A stretch of DNA of 64,000 nt from Strigamia acuminata (taxonomy: Eukaryota; Arthropoda; Chilopoda; Geophilomorpha; Linotaeniidae). Position numbers and translations under genes: made by a program. This document shows positions 22,574 through 33,560 of the stretch, piece by piece. The notes under the pieces are model-generated. The model searched no databases. It was not told the DNA's origin and saw only the letters and a program-made list of their open reading frames with translations. Positions within the stretch are counted from its first letter, which is position 1; every line of letters begins with the position of its first letter. The stretch covers positions 2,542,001 to 2,606,000 of the forward strand of contig OX442316.1 in NCBI GenBank assembly GCA_949358305.1. Direction: 5' to 3'.

Positions 22574-22860
22574 AGATGGAAAAAATGCTTTTGCAGATGG
22601 AAAAAATGCTTTTGCAGATGGAAAAAATGCTTTTGCAGATGGAAAAAATGCTTTTGCAGATGGAAAAAATGCTTTTGCAGATGGAAAAAATGCTTTTGCA
22701 GATGGAAAAAATGCATTTGCAGATGGAAAAAATGCATTTGCAGATGGAAAAATGCATTTGCAGATGGAAAAAATGCATTTGCAGATGGAAAAAATGCATT
22801 TGCAGATGGAAAAAATGCATTTGCTGATGGAAAAAATGCATTTGCTGATGGCTTTATCAG
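22574..22860. repeat. 21-bp minisatellite, right half
   Basis: About 13 units of GATGGAAAAAATGCTTTTGCA. The first seven carry GCTTTT, the next ones GCATTT and the last two TTGCTGATG, so blocks of units have been homogenised. Because 21 is a multiple of 3 and no frame contains a stop, several frames on both strands stay open through it. These are not genes. Confidence 0.95.
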
Positions 22861-24532
22861 ATGTACTGACATTCCATCAATTGTTTGTGTTTGATTCTCT
22901 TATTTCTGTATACATAATTTCTATTTTTCTATTTCTTGAGCTGTAGTATGAAGAATGCCTTAAGGCAAAAATTGGAGTGTGAACAAGATAGGATGGTTTC
23001 TCTGAGAATTCCAATAAGAATTAAGATTAAGTGAAATTGAAATTGAAATCACGCACTTGTCGATTATTTCCTCAGCCTAACCTAGCTTAAAGGTTGCACT
23101 TTATCTTTTGTGGTTTTCTATCTAGTCAACCTGGTGGCTGCATGCTTACAATGATCCCTAATTTTGTATTTTTTTTTTATCGTAATTTTAATCCCTATTC
23201 TGGCCATTGCCACTATTCCTGGTCCTAATGACAGACTGTTTGAAATATCAGCTAGTGTTGCAGTATTGCTGAAGAAAATAATGAAAAGCCCAGTCAAAGA
23301 CCTAGCCATTGATATAAAACTGATAAACACTGATATAAAACTGATAAAACATTGATATATAGGAAATGCTGTTCCTCAGCTTTCCATGCATTTGTTTGTA
23401 CGTGTGATTGGGTATGAAGCATTGACGACTCTGTCTGTCTTTAGAAAGTAATTCACTGGGTAATTACTGTACAGTTCTGTCAAATACTTGAATTGTAAAT
23501 TTGATTAGTATGTGGGTAGGATGTTTCTTTCTTTTGCGTCTTGATAAGTCCTTGATAATAACTATTTTAATTTCTAATTTCCAATAATTCAATCTAAGCT
23601 TTTGTCCTTCTATCCTTTCTATCAATGTCAGTTTGGTGGCCACTTTGTCAGCTTTAGCCTAGAAGTAATTTGCAAGCAGGAAATAGCCTGTATACTGTAT
23701 TTACCAATTGAAAAAATGCATTTATAGATGAAAAAATGCATTTACAGATAGAGAAATGCATTTGCGAATGGCTTTTGCAGGTGTACTGATATTCCATCAT
23801 TTTTTTGTGTTTGATTCTCTTATTTCTGTGTACAAATTTCTATTTTCTATTTTTTGAGGAATAGAATGAAGAATATTTTAAGCCAAAAATTTGGGTGTAG
23901 TTCTCTTCTGTAGTGGTAATCATAGTGATTTCTGGCATCTTTCTTCACGTTCGATTTTGGTGGTTTTTATGGTTAGATTTGTCTAATTCTGCGAAATTAA
24001 AAAAAAAATCTTGACTCACATCTTGATTTAACAAATGTTGCCATCCTTGATTTTGTATTGCTGTGGTTTCATTTTGTCTTCTACCTCAGCCTAACTTAGC
24101 TTAAAGGTTGCACTTTATCTTTTGTGGTTTTCTATCCATCCACCGGGTGGCCGCATGATTACAATGACCCCTACTTTTGTAGTTTTTTTTGTTACCATAG
24201 TTTTAACCCCTCTTCGGGCCATTGCCACTATTCCTGGTTTAATGGCACACTTTAAGAGAAGCAGACTGATTGAAATATGCTGTTTTCAAGAGTGAAGTTG
24301 AAATTGACTTATAAAAGTGACTTATCTCTTCTCTTCTGCGTCTACATTTCTTCAACCTTGCATCCTGTATTTTCCGGTCTTTGCATTTGTGGTTTATTTC
24401 CTCAGCCTAACCTAGCTTAAAGGTTGCACTTTATCTTCCGCGGCACTTGTTCTGAATGTAAACCTCTATGTGCGACTTGTACGATAGAAAGAAAAATCAA
24501 TGAAAAATCAATTTATAAAAATGTTTTGTAAA
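22861..24532. repeat. Locally duplicated noncoding sequence
   Basis: Two diverged copies of one segment are visible: 22836-23250 and about 23700-24275. Both contain a few minisatellite-like units, then GTACTGA-ATTCCATCA, GTTTGATTCTCTTATTTCTGT, CCTCAGCCTAAC-TAGCTTAAAGG and GGCCATTGCCACTATTCCTGG. The CCTCAGCCTAACCTAGC block occurs a third time at about 24400. No coding signal found. Confidence 0.7.
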
Positions 24533-24698
24533 TGTGTAATTGGCTAGTGTTACGTACGTCGTACATACGTACGACGTGTCCTGATTGGTGAGCTGTTACT
24601 GACCAGTCGTATATATGTTACCTGTTTTCATTTGAATAAACACTTGTTAGTTAACCATTGAACTGATCAGTCATTCATTCGTCATTCCTGATAATACA
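24533..24698 (+). repeat. 5' LTR of the Ty3-type element
   Basis: 166 bp with a TATATATG box near 24609 and AATAAA near 24636, the usual promoter and polyadenylation order for a short LTR. It contains the near-palindrome TACGTACGTCGTAC. Confidence 0.93.
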
Positions 24699-24757
24699 TG
24701 GTGGCAGCGGTTAAACCGACTTAAATAACTCAAATTATTCGTAGAATTCTTGCTACG

Positions 24758-25721
24758 ATGACAACTATGGCACACGCCACTCCTTTTCCCGAGCCATTCG
24801 ACTTTTCGACCGCATCCGATTGGCCGCAATGGAAAAAGAGGTTCGTACGATTTTTGAACTTCTCGGGACTCCGCGAGAAATCTGACGAAGACAAGATCGA
24901 CGGATTGTTATACTGCATGGGTAGAAAAGCGGAGGACATTCTAACAAAAGCGAATTTGACTCCGAAACAATTAAAAAAGTTCGATTCCGTCATCGCCGCG
25001 TTCGATGGATTGTTTATCGCGAAGAAAAACCTTATCTTCGAAAGGGCGCGTTTTAACCAGCGGGTCCAGCAAGAAAACGAACCGGTGGACGATTTCATCA
25101 CCGCGTTATACGCAATGGCCGACATTTGCGAATTGGATAAATTGACCAGCAAAAACATCCGTGAGACACTGATCTGCGATCGTATCGTCGTTGGCATGCG
25201 GAATCGTCAATTATGCGAAAAATTACAATTGGTGGAAGATTTGACGCTGGCGAAAGCAATTAATACGGTTCGGATGAACGAACAAGTTCGACGACAACAA
25301 GGAGAACTACAACCATCGTTCGACGTCAAATCGGAGGTCAAAACCGAAGTGGGACGCGTTCACCAACCGGAGAAAAAACACCAAGGAAAAACAGCGCGAC
25401 CGACTTCGAAAACAAAAGACAACAGCGGACCGTGCGGAAACTGCGGATACGATACGCATTTTACACCCAAATGCCCTGCTATCGCGTCGAAATGTGCGAA
25501 TTGTAAAAGGGTGGGACATTATTCACGTATGTGCCGATCAAACAAATCAGCGACGGTTGAGATTATACACGCGGACGACGAAACGCCTGAATATCATTTT
25601 TTGGGGCACATTTCGGCCAAAAAACCAGTACAAAGAACAACTCGATGGAACGTTTCGGCCGAGATAAGAAACGTGCGGTTATCATTTCGGGCCGACACTG
25701 GAGCGGACGTCACGTGTATTT
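24758..25721 (+). CDS. Ty3-type gag-pol, 5' part (gag and start of protease)
   Basis: Starts at ATG 24758 (MTTMAHATPF). A gag-like N-terminal domain is followed by two zinc knuckles, CGNCGYDTHFTPKC (about aa 227) and CANCKRVGHYSRMC (about aa 246), then the protease active site DTGADVT (about aa 313). The frame runs directly into the copia LTR at 25722 and meets a stop soon after, so the protease is cut a few residues past its catalytic Asp. Gag packages RNA and the protease would process the polyprotein; this copy cannot do the latter. Confidence 0.9.
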
Positions 25722-26187
25722 TGTTGGGATATGCCCAACTGTTTGAGATTTATTAGTTGCATATTTATGGCTAAATGCAACGTGCATGTCTTTACTTTGC
25801 TGTGACTTAGTTAAACTAGTTGATCCTGATTTTTTACCCTGCTTGTTATGTGCCGCAACTAGTTTATTTACTTGTAAAGATGTGCCTTCTCGTCGTCCGC
25901 TCAAATGAGCAATATTCGTTTAGTTTTTCCATTGCTTTTGAGTTGTTTATCGCTTATTTGCTCCTCCCTTATTGTTTATCATGTAAAGGACAAGTCATTG
26001 CTTGCTAACAATGATTTGTTCTATTGTAAGCTTGTATTCATACTTTGAGGGCGGCTAGCCTCAAAGCAGTCGTTTTTACTGTGGTTCGTGACGATTAAAG
26101 ATGGCGGTCGCGCAATGCGAGTTCCCGCACCCATTAAATCATGTCTCAGCTCTATTTTCCTGATGTCCGGCGCCTACAATCTCATCA
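25722..26187 (+). repeat. Copia family B LTR 1
   Basis: Full-length LTR (466 bp). Its left junction with the Ty3 ORF is GTATTT/TGTTGGG. The expected duplication is not cleanly visible at the right end because LTR 3 is truncated. Confidence 0.9.
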
Positions 26188-27295
26188 TTTGGTAGCAGAG
26201 GATGGTTGACGACGCGGCCAACCGTTTGTGATGAATTGGCGGCGATTTTTGTGAAGGAACGGACATCGCGACTTCGTCGGTATCGTCGCAGAGACGTATC
26301 GCCGTTTTCGGGATTTTAGCAAAGCGGACGAGCTTTGACAACGTGTGCGGGCAATTCGCCAACGAATTTGGAACAAAACAGTGTGAGAATTGTCGTTTTT
26401 TCGTGCGAAATAAGCACATTTGCCGATATAAAGAAGATTTTTCTTCTGCGGCGCCATTTTTTTTTGACTTCATCGCGTACGGCCGTGAAGCCAGCAGAGA
26501 ATCGTGTGTACGGATCGACACACGCTCTCATCACGATTCAACAAAGAATACGTCGAAACGACGTAATTTTTGGACCGTTTTTCGTTGAAAATCAACACGG
26601 AAGTCATCGTGCGAATCGATTTTTCGACGGCGGCCGGATTTTTCGTCAAAGCAGACGAAAAACGACGTGTGAGAATAATTTTCAACGTAAGGACCTGTGT
26701 GGGCATAAATTTGCACACAGGCATCAGCTATTTGAGCACCTAGAAGACCAGTTAGCGGGTTAAACGTACGCGCTGGCATTTTCCCGAGGTTTTGTGCACG
26801 GAGCACATCCTACGAAGGTGCGGACGAGCACGTTGAGTCGACGTGCATCGATTTCACGACGTGGGATCAACGAGGGAATTTTTGCGACGCAAACCAACCC
26901 GCAAAACAACGGATTTTCACCTTGCCAACTATTATTTAGTTTTAAGTTGTCGAAATTCATTGTTAATAAGTTTAAGGTTTTGTTTGGGGGTCTTGTAGTA
27001 TCCTTTCCACCCTTTACGCAGTCGCGTAGTGGAATTGTATTTTTGCGTAGGCTTTCTCTGGCCACCGAGTGTCCCGCGGTCCTAGGAGTCCGGTCGGAAC
27101 TCGGGAGATACTACGTAAAGTTTTGCATCTCACTTAGTGAGATTTGTCCAAGGGAGACTGTATAATTTTTCGCCTAAACCTTTTGGGGGTTTACGCCATT
27201 TATAAAAGCGTAAAGAGTGTGTTTTGTGCTTCATTTGGTGTGTGCGACGATTTATTTAGTGATAAAGTGTAATCTTCGCGACGAATCGACTAGAT
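26188..27295 (+). other. Leader of copia family B, copy 1
   Basis: 1.1-kb untranslated leader beginning with the initiator tRNA-Met primer site at 26190. Short open frames here lack gag similarity. A T-run at about 26457-26465 has nine bases, against eight in copy 2. Confidence 0.6.
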
Positions 27296-30200
27296 ATGGC
27301 GTCGGAGGAGAAATGCGACGATTATAAGTCGATCAAAAAACTAAATGGGACAAATTATGCACAATGGGCGATTGGTGCGAAGTTGTTGTTATCCCAGCAA
27401 GGCGTGTGGGACCACGTGACGGGCGACGAGACCGCGCCGGGTCCCAACGCCACAGCCAAAGAGAAACGGGATTTTAGAGTGCGTGAGAAGCGAGCATGGT
27501 CCACGATATGCTTGAGTTGCGAAGAAGCGCAACAGCTCGTGGCCGTTGCCAAAGATACTTCTAAAGGAGCGTGGGAAGCAATCCGAGATGCTTACCAGCC
27601 CACCACACGCGCCCGGAAAGGCAGATTGAGGCGCGAGTTCCTGCAAATGCATCTAATGGACAATGAGGAGATGATGTGTTTTCTGGCCCGTGTCGACAGA
27701 AAAGTCGCGGAACTCGCGAATGTCAAAGTAATACCGACGGATGAGGAAATTGCATTCCAATACATGGATTTCCTCCCTACAACTTATGAGACTATAAAAC
27801 AAATAATGTATCACTGGGAGGATTTGGACTTCACCCCTGCAAAAGTGAAAGACCGATTATTAGGAGAGTATAATCGTTTATTTGAAGCTTCAGACTCCTA
27901 TGGTATGCGTACACAGGATTCCACTGATAATGCAGGCGCATTCTTTGGAAAAGGGCGATTCCAACGCGGAAAAGGCGGAAATCAGCCATTTACACCTCGG
28001 ACTTGTTTTTCCTGTGGCGGCACTGGTCACTTCGCGAGAGAATGCCCGTCACCGCCCAAACAACAAGCGAATATGCAAAGCCAACGAGGTGGCACCTCTG
28101 CACAGCTAGCAAAAGGCACTGCACGAGGACGTGGCCGTGGTGGAAAGACCAAAAAGGCCAATTTGGGACAAGTTGACATTTTTGATGAGCCCTTGACAAT
28201 GTTTTCAGCGGCAGTTCACCAAACTGAAGAGGAAGTCACCTTGTCACCACCATTGTCTTTGATGTCACATTGCGACTTTGATCCGCACTGGTACATAGAT
28301 ACCGGTGCGACAGATCACTTTTCATTTAATAGAAGTTGGTTCGTGACCTTCAAGCCACTGTCCGGCTATAGTGTCCAGCAGGGGGAAGGGAAGTCTAAAA
28401 TCGAGGGCATTGGAAACGTGTTGATTACATCTTGTTATGCAGGCAGATGTAGGGAAATCACACTGCAAAATGTGTATTTTGCGCCAAATTTTAAGAAAAA
28501 TCTCTTATCGCTGGGCCGGACAGATGAAGCTGGTTTCACAACTTTTATCAAAAATGGAAAGTTGACCATGTTTAGAGACCGAATTGGTGAGCCTTTCCTT
28601 GTTGCAGATAAAACTAATGATCGGATGTACAAAGTTAACTGCAAAATAGAGGCCAATATTGTGAACACAACTGCACCTTCTGCGCAACAGAGTGCAGCGG
28701 TGGGTGGAAATTCGGTCAAAAATGTTGTAAAAAGTGAAAGTGTCATTAATCCTTTACTAAAAACAGTAGATTTTAAGGCAGCATTACTAAACACATTGAG
28801 TGGCGCAGTGCAGACTGCAGCGAAGCAGCAAGTGAGCGTAAATGCGCTAGTAAATGCGTCAAATCTTAAGAAAAGCGATTTAAATGATACTAACGGGCAA
28901 AATAATTCGAATGGGGGAAAAATCGAAAAGATCAAAGTGAAACCACAGCCAATGGACATTTGGCACTCCAGAATGGGCCATTTTAACGCAAGTGGGATTG
29001 CAAAAATGGAAATTTCACCGGATATTTTCGGAGTTAAACTCTCCGACAAAGAACTTTCACCCTGTGACGCGTGTTCGAAGGCAAAGAGCACTAGGGCAAC
29101 CTTTTCCCCAATCCCGGAAATTTCTACAAAGGGAATTTTGGAAGTAATCCACATGGATCTGTGGGGCCCCCAGCCTTTTAAATCTTTGGGAGGGGCCAGC
29201 TATTACCTAATAATTGTAGATGATTATTCGCGTTTCATGTGGGTGGAAATTATCAAGAATAAGGGGGATACATTTGAGCGCTTCAAACGATGGCAAACAC
29301 AAGTTGAGCGCAGCACCGGGAAAAAGGTCAAATGCATCAAGACAGACAACGGCGGGGAGTTTGTGTCGAAAAAGTGGGATGACTATGCGGCTTCTATTGG
29401 GCTTAAGTGCATCCAAACAAACCCCTACTCCCCAGAAATGAATTCCGTGGCCGAAAGAGCAAACAGAACAATTGTTGGGGGAATTAGAGCCATGCTTTTC
29501 GAAAACAATTTTCCAAAGGGTTTGTGGGCAGAATTAGCCGTGACAGTTGTCTATCTTAAAAATAGATTCCCACATGCAAGCTTGAGTGGGAAAACCCCTT
29601 ACAACTTGTTTCATAACAAGAAAATGTCGTTGAGACATCTAAGATGTATCGGTTCTAAAGTTTTCGTGCACATTCCTTCGCAAACAAGGAGAAGCAAGTT
29701 GGAAGAAAGGGCATGGCCTGGGGCCCTAGTCGGTTACGCAATTAAGACGCGTGGGTATCGAGTTTGGGACCCCAAGTCCAACCAAGTGATTGCTTCAAAG
29801 CATGTAAAGATTAATGAAAATGTTTTTTGGCATGAATCGGTGCAATCAAATTCCATCCCACGTGAGCCAGATTTTGTAGCGGCATCATGGGATGAAGATT
29901 CAGATGATGAGATCCTACCTGCTGTACAACAGCAACAGGTGCCCCCTGTCATACAGCAGTTGTTTCAGGCCCCGAAACATGCGATTCCGAATCCCCAATT
30001 AGTCCAACAGGCGGTCGAGCCTGAAGCTGTGGAAGAAATCGCCCAAGCTGTTGGTGGGATCGAAGAAGAGGAGGAGCAACAAGTGGAAGTTCGGCTTCCA
30101 AATCCGACTCTCACCCCCCCACCAGTTAGGAGGAACCCACCACGGGGTGTTAAGTTAAAGGGGGACACAGTGAAACAGCGTGCAGCTGCTCCCGAGAAGT

Positions 30201-31969
30201 TAAAAATTTTAGATATGACACAATGGCAGCGGAGAGAAACCGTTAGGCAGAGTGGTGAAACTGCTGGCCAGGTAGATGTAATCTACATAACACCACTTGG
30301 CGATAGAATCCGCAGTCGGATTGATGTTGTACGATGGTGCAAAGAGGAAAACTATCAGTACGATGGGGGTTGTTTCGACTTTAAGGCAACAGATGAGACC
30401 GTTGGGTTCGCCGGTCATGCATCCGTCGAGCCGGATACTTTCGAAGAAGCTATGTCCAACCCCAATAAATCCGACTGGCAGGATGCCATGGATGATGAGA
30501 TTAATATCTTTAATGACAGGAAAGTTTACGAGGAAGTTGATAAAACCGAGGGGATGAATTTACTGGGAACAAAATGGATTTACAAAATCAAGCGTGACTA
30601 CACTGGGGCAATTAAGCGTTGGAGAGCACGTTTAGTTGCGCAAAGTTTTGGGCAGAAGGAGGGAGTTGACTTCACTGAGATATTTTCACCAGTGGTCAAC
30701 TTTGTTCTCGTGCTTATATTCTTTTGTTCTCTTGTGGTTCTGCAAGGCTGGCGAGATACACATCTCGACATCAAGTCTGCGTACTTGTACGGAGACCTTG
30801 ATGTGCCACAATACATTAATATCCCCAAGGGCTTCCGGACCAAGGAGAACCAACACAAGTGTTGGCGTCTAGTCAAATCCTTATACGGACTTCACCAGTC
30901 CGGAAGGATGTGGTATTTCAAGCTCCACGAACGATTACTGGAAATAGGATTTACTCCAGTCTTAGGACTGAATTGCGTATATAATTACGGCTCAGATGCC
31001 GTACTTTTGTTTTACGTGGACGACATTGTTTTGTTTAGTCGTGATGCTTTCGTTGAACAATGTATCATCGAGTGGATTCAAGAGAGCTTTGAAATTGTCA
31101 ACCTTGGACCGGTGACTCTTTTATTAGGGATTCATTTTGAAAGGAAAAATGGGGACATTTTAGTACATCAAAAGAGTTATATTGCGAAATTAGTCGAGAA
31201 ATACGACATTGATCCGTGCCATAAAATTAAAATCCCAGTCACAGTCGGTACCATGATACAGAAGGTACAACCGGGTGAACAAATAAACTCGACGTTCCCA
31301 TACAGGTCCCTAGTAGGGAGTTTACTCTTTATCGCGAATAGAACGCGTCCAGATATTCTCTTCAGCGTTATTGTATTATCTCAATACAATGAGACCCATT
31401 CTAACAGGCATGTTAAAATGCTAATACAAGTGTTGAGATATCTGGCGAATACCCCCAACTATGTTATCAACCTGGCAAATTGTAAGAACAATAATTTAAC
31501 GGTTTACACCGACGCGTCCTTTGCCTTGGATCAAGACAGTAGGAGAAGCTTTGGTGGCCACATAGTTTATTTAGGAGGGGTTCCGATTTCATGGAATTGT
31601 CGAAAACAATCCATGACTTCATTGAGTATAATGGAAAGCGAATTTCTCGCAGTTGTCGATGGCGTGAGAGAAGTGATATGGCTTGAACGCCTGTACGAAG
31701 CCGATATCATCTTGTGTTTCAACCGAAATGTCCCTTGCGTCTACGCCGATAGCATGCCGGCAATCAATTATGCGAAAAACAAGATCGAGAACCGTGCAAA
31801 TAAACATATAGATGTTAAATTGCACTTTCTTCGTGATTGGTATGAAAAAGGCGTGTTTAGTATTAAACATGTGCCTGGCGAATTGAACATCGCGGATTTG
31901 ATGACAAAATGGTTGCCGCGCCCCAGATTATGTCAGCTCTGTGAGCATATTTTTGTTGCAGTCAAATAG
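27296..31969 (+). CDS. Copia family B gag-pol polyprotein, copy 1
   Basis: A 1557-aa uninterrupted frame from ATG 27296 (MASEEK). Order: gag with N-terminal NYAQWAIGAK, zinc knuckle CFSCGGTGHFAREC (aa 236-249), protease DTGATDH (about 335) and pre-integrase HSRMGH...CDAC (about 555). The integrase has HMDLWGP (about 619), TDNGGEF (about 683) and NSVAERANR (about 715). Reverse transcriptase has YVDDIV (about 1240) and RNase H has YTDASF (about 1404). At 30644 this copy has AGT (Ser) in the conserved RLVAQ-G-F box of the RT, where copy 2 has Gly. That may weaken its RT. The pol is more similar to family A than to other groups in the window (shared NFVL..FFC.LVVL.GW). Confidence 0.95.
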   Translation: MASEEKCDDYKSIKKLNGTNYAQWAIGAKLLLSQQGVWDHVTGDETAPGPNATAKEKRDFRVREKRAWSTICLSCEEAQQLVAVAKDTSKGAWEAIRDAYQPTTRARKGRLRREFLQMHLMDNEEMMCFLARVDRKVAELANVKVIPTDEEIAFQYMDFLPTTYETIKQIMYHWEDLDFTPAKVKDRLLGEYNRLFEASDSYGMRTQDSTDNAGAFFGKGRFQRGKGGNQPFTPRTCFSCGGTGHFARECPSPPKQQANMQSQRGGTSAQLAKGTARGRGRGGKTKKANLGQVDIFDEPLTMFSAAVHQTEEEVTLSPPLSLMSHCDFDPHWYIDTGATDHFSFNRSWFVTFKPLSGYSVQQGEGKSKIEGIGNVLITSCYAGRCREITLQNVYFAPNFKKNLLSLGRTDEAGFTTFIKNGKLTMFRDRIGEPFLVADKTNDRMYKVNCKIEANIVNTTAPSAQQSAAVGGNSVKNVVKSESVINPLLKTVDFKAALLNTLSGAVQTAAKQQVSVNALVNASNLKKSDLNDTNGQNNSNGGKIEKIKVKPQPMDIWHSRMGHFNASGIAKMEISPDIFGVKLSDKELSPCDACSKAKSTRATFSPIPEISTKGILEVIHMDLWGPQPFKSLGGASYYLIIVDDYSRFMWVEIIKNKGDTFERFKRWQTQVERSTGKKVKCIKTDNGGEFVSKKWDDYAASIGLKCIQTNPYSPEMNSVAERANRTIVGGIRAMLFENNFPKGLWAELAVTVVYLKNRFPHASLSGKTPYNLFHNKKMSLRHLRCIGSKVFVHIPSQTRRSKLEERAWPGALVGYAIKTRGYRVWDPKSNQVIASKHVKINENVFWHESVQSNSIPREPDFVAASWDEDSDDEILPAVQQQQVPPVIQQLFQAPKHAIPNPQLVQQAVEPEAVEEIAQAVGGIEEEEEQQVEVRLPNPTLTPPPVRRNPPRGVKLKGDTVKQRAAAPEKLKILDMTQWQRRETVRQSGETAGQVDVIYITPLGDRIRSRIDVVRWCKEENYQYDGGCFDFKATDETVGFAGHASVEPDTFEEAMSNPNKSDWQDAMDDEINIFNDRKVYEEVDKTEGMNLLGTKWIYKIKRDYTGAIKRWRARLVAQSFGQKEGVDFTEIFSPVVNFVLVLIFFCSLVVLQGWRDTHLDIKSAYLYGDLDVPQYINIPKGFRTKENQHKCWRLVKSLYGLHQSGRMWYFKLHERLLEIGFTPVLGLNCVYNYGSDAVLLFYVDDIVLFSRDAFVEQCIIEWIQESFEIVNLGPVTLLLGIHFERKNGDILVHQKSYIAKLVEKYDIDPCHKIKIPVTVGTMIQKVQPGEQINSTFPYRSLVGSLLFIANRTRPDILFSVIVLSQYNETHSNRHVKMLIQVLRYLANTPNYVINLANCKNNNLTVYTDASFALDQDSRRSFGGHIVYLGGVPISWNCRKQSMTSLSIMESEFLAVVDGVREVIWLERLYEADIILCFNRNVPCVYADSMPAINYAKNKIENRANKHIDVKLHFLRDWYEKGVFSIKHVPGELNIADLMTKWLPRPRLCQLCEHIFVAVK

Positions 31970-31986
31970 TTGCGCAAAGGGGGATT

Positions 31987-32453
31987 TGTTGGGATATGCC
32001 CAACTGTTTGAGATTTATTAGTTGCATATTTATGGCTAAATGCAACGTGCATGTCTTTACTTTGCTGTGACTTAGTTAAACTAGTTGATCCTGATTTTTT
32101 TACCCTGCTTGTTATGTGCCGCAACTAGTTTATTTACTTGTAAAGATGTGCCTTCTCGTCGTCCGCTCAAATGAGCAATATTCGTTTAGTTTTTCCATTG
32201 CTTTTGAGTTGTTTATCGCTTATTTGCTCCTCCCTTATTGTTTATCATGTAAAGGACAAGTCATTGCTTGCTAACAATGATTTGTTCTATTGTAAGCTTG
32301 TATTCATACTTTGAGGGCGGCTAGCCTCAAAGCAGTCGTTTTTACTGTGGTTCGTGACGATTAAAGATGGCGGTCGCGCAATGCGAGTTCCCGCACCCAT
32401 TAAATCATGTCTCAGCTCTATTTTCCTGATGTCCGGCGCCTACAATCTCATCA
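31987..32453 (+). repeat. Copia family B LTR 2 (shared)
   Basis: 3' LTR of copy 1 and 5' LTR of copy 2. It has seven Ts at about 32095-32101, where LTRs 1 and 3 have six. Confidence 0.9.
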
Positions 32454-33560
32454 TTTGGTAGCAGAGGATGGTTGACGACGCGGCCAACCGTTTGTGATGA
32501 ATTGGCGGCGATTTTTGTGAAGGAACGGACATCGCGACTTCGTCGGTATCGTCGCAGAGACGTATCGCCGTTTTCGGGATTTTAGCAAAGCGGACGAGCT
32601 TTGACAACGTGTGCGGGCAATTCGCCAACGAATTTGGAACAAAACAGTGTGAGAATTGTCGTTTTTTCGTGCGAAATAAGCACATTTGCCGATATAAAGA
32701 AGATTTTTCTTCTGCGGCGCCATTTTTTTTGACTTCATCGCGTACGGCCGTGAAGCCAGCAGAGAATCGTGTGTACGGATCGACACACGCTCTCATCACG
32801 ATTCAACAAAGAATACGTCGAAACGACGTAATTTTTGGACCGTTTTTCGTTGAAAATCAACACGGAAGTCATCGTGCGAATCGATTTTTCGACGGCGGCC
32901 GGATTTTTCGTCAAAGCAGACGAAAAACGACGTGTGAGAATAATTTTCAACGTAAGGACCTGTGTGGGCATAAATTTGCACACAGGCATCAGCTATTTGA
33001 GCACCTAGAAGACCAGTTAGCGGGTTAAACGTACGCGCTGGCATTTTCCCGAGGTTTTGTGCACGGAGCACATCCTACGAAGGTGCGGACGAGCACGTTG
33101 AGTCGACGTGCATCGATTTCACGACGTGGGATCAACGAGGGAATTTTTGCGACGCAAACCAACCCGCAAAACAACGGATTTTCACCTTGCCAACTATTAT
33201 TTAGTTTTAAGTTGTCGAAATTCATTGTTAATAAGTTTAAGGTTTTGTTTGGGGGTCTTGTAGTATCCTTTCCACCCTTTACGCAGTCGCGTAGTGGAAT
33301 TGTATTTTTGCGTAGGCTTTCTCTGGCCACCGAGTGTCCCGCGGTCCTAGGAGTCCGGTCGGAACTCGGGAGATACTACGTAAAGTTTTGCATCTCACTT
33401 AGTGAGATTTGTCCAAGGGAGACTGTATAATTTTTCGCCTAAACCTTTTGGGGGTTTACGCCATTTATAAAAGCGTAAAGAGTGTGTTTTGTGCTTCATT
33501 TGGTGTGTGCGACGATTTATTTAGTGATAAAGTGTAATCTTCGCGACGAATCGACTAGAT

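Noticed and set aside
22427-22894. Open frames with 7-residue repeats (WKKCFCR, MEKMLLQ) on both strands
   Set aside because: They come from a stop-free 21-bp minisatellite, which leaves several frames open at once; there is no gene signal.
24430-24475. Short cysteine-rich plus-strand frame (CSECKPLCATC)
   Set aside because: Only a few codons long, in duplicated noncoding sequence, with no splice context.
28435-29154. 239-aa minus-strand frame (and its twin at 34700-35419)
   Set aside because: Antisense of the copia family B pol; hydrophobic shadow translation with no independent domain.
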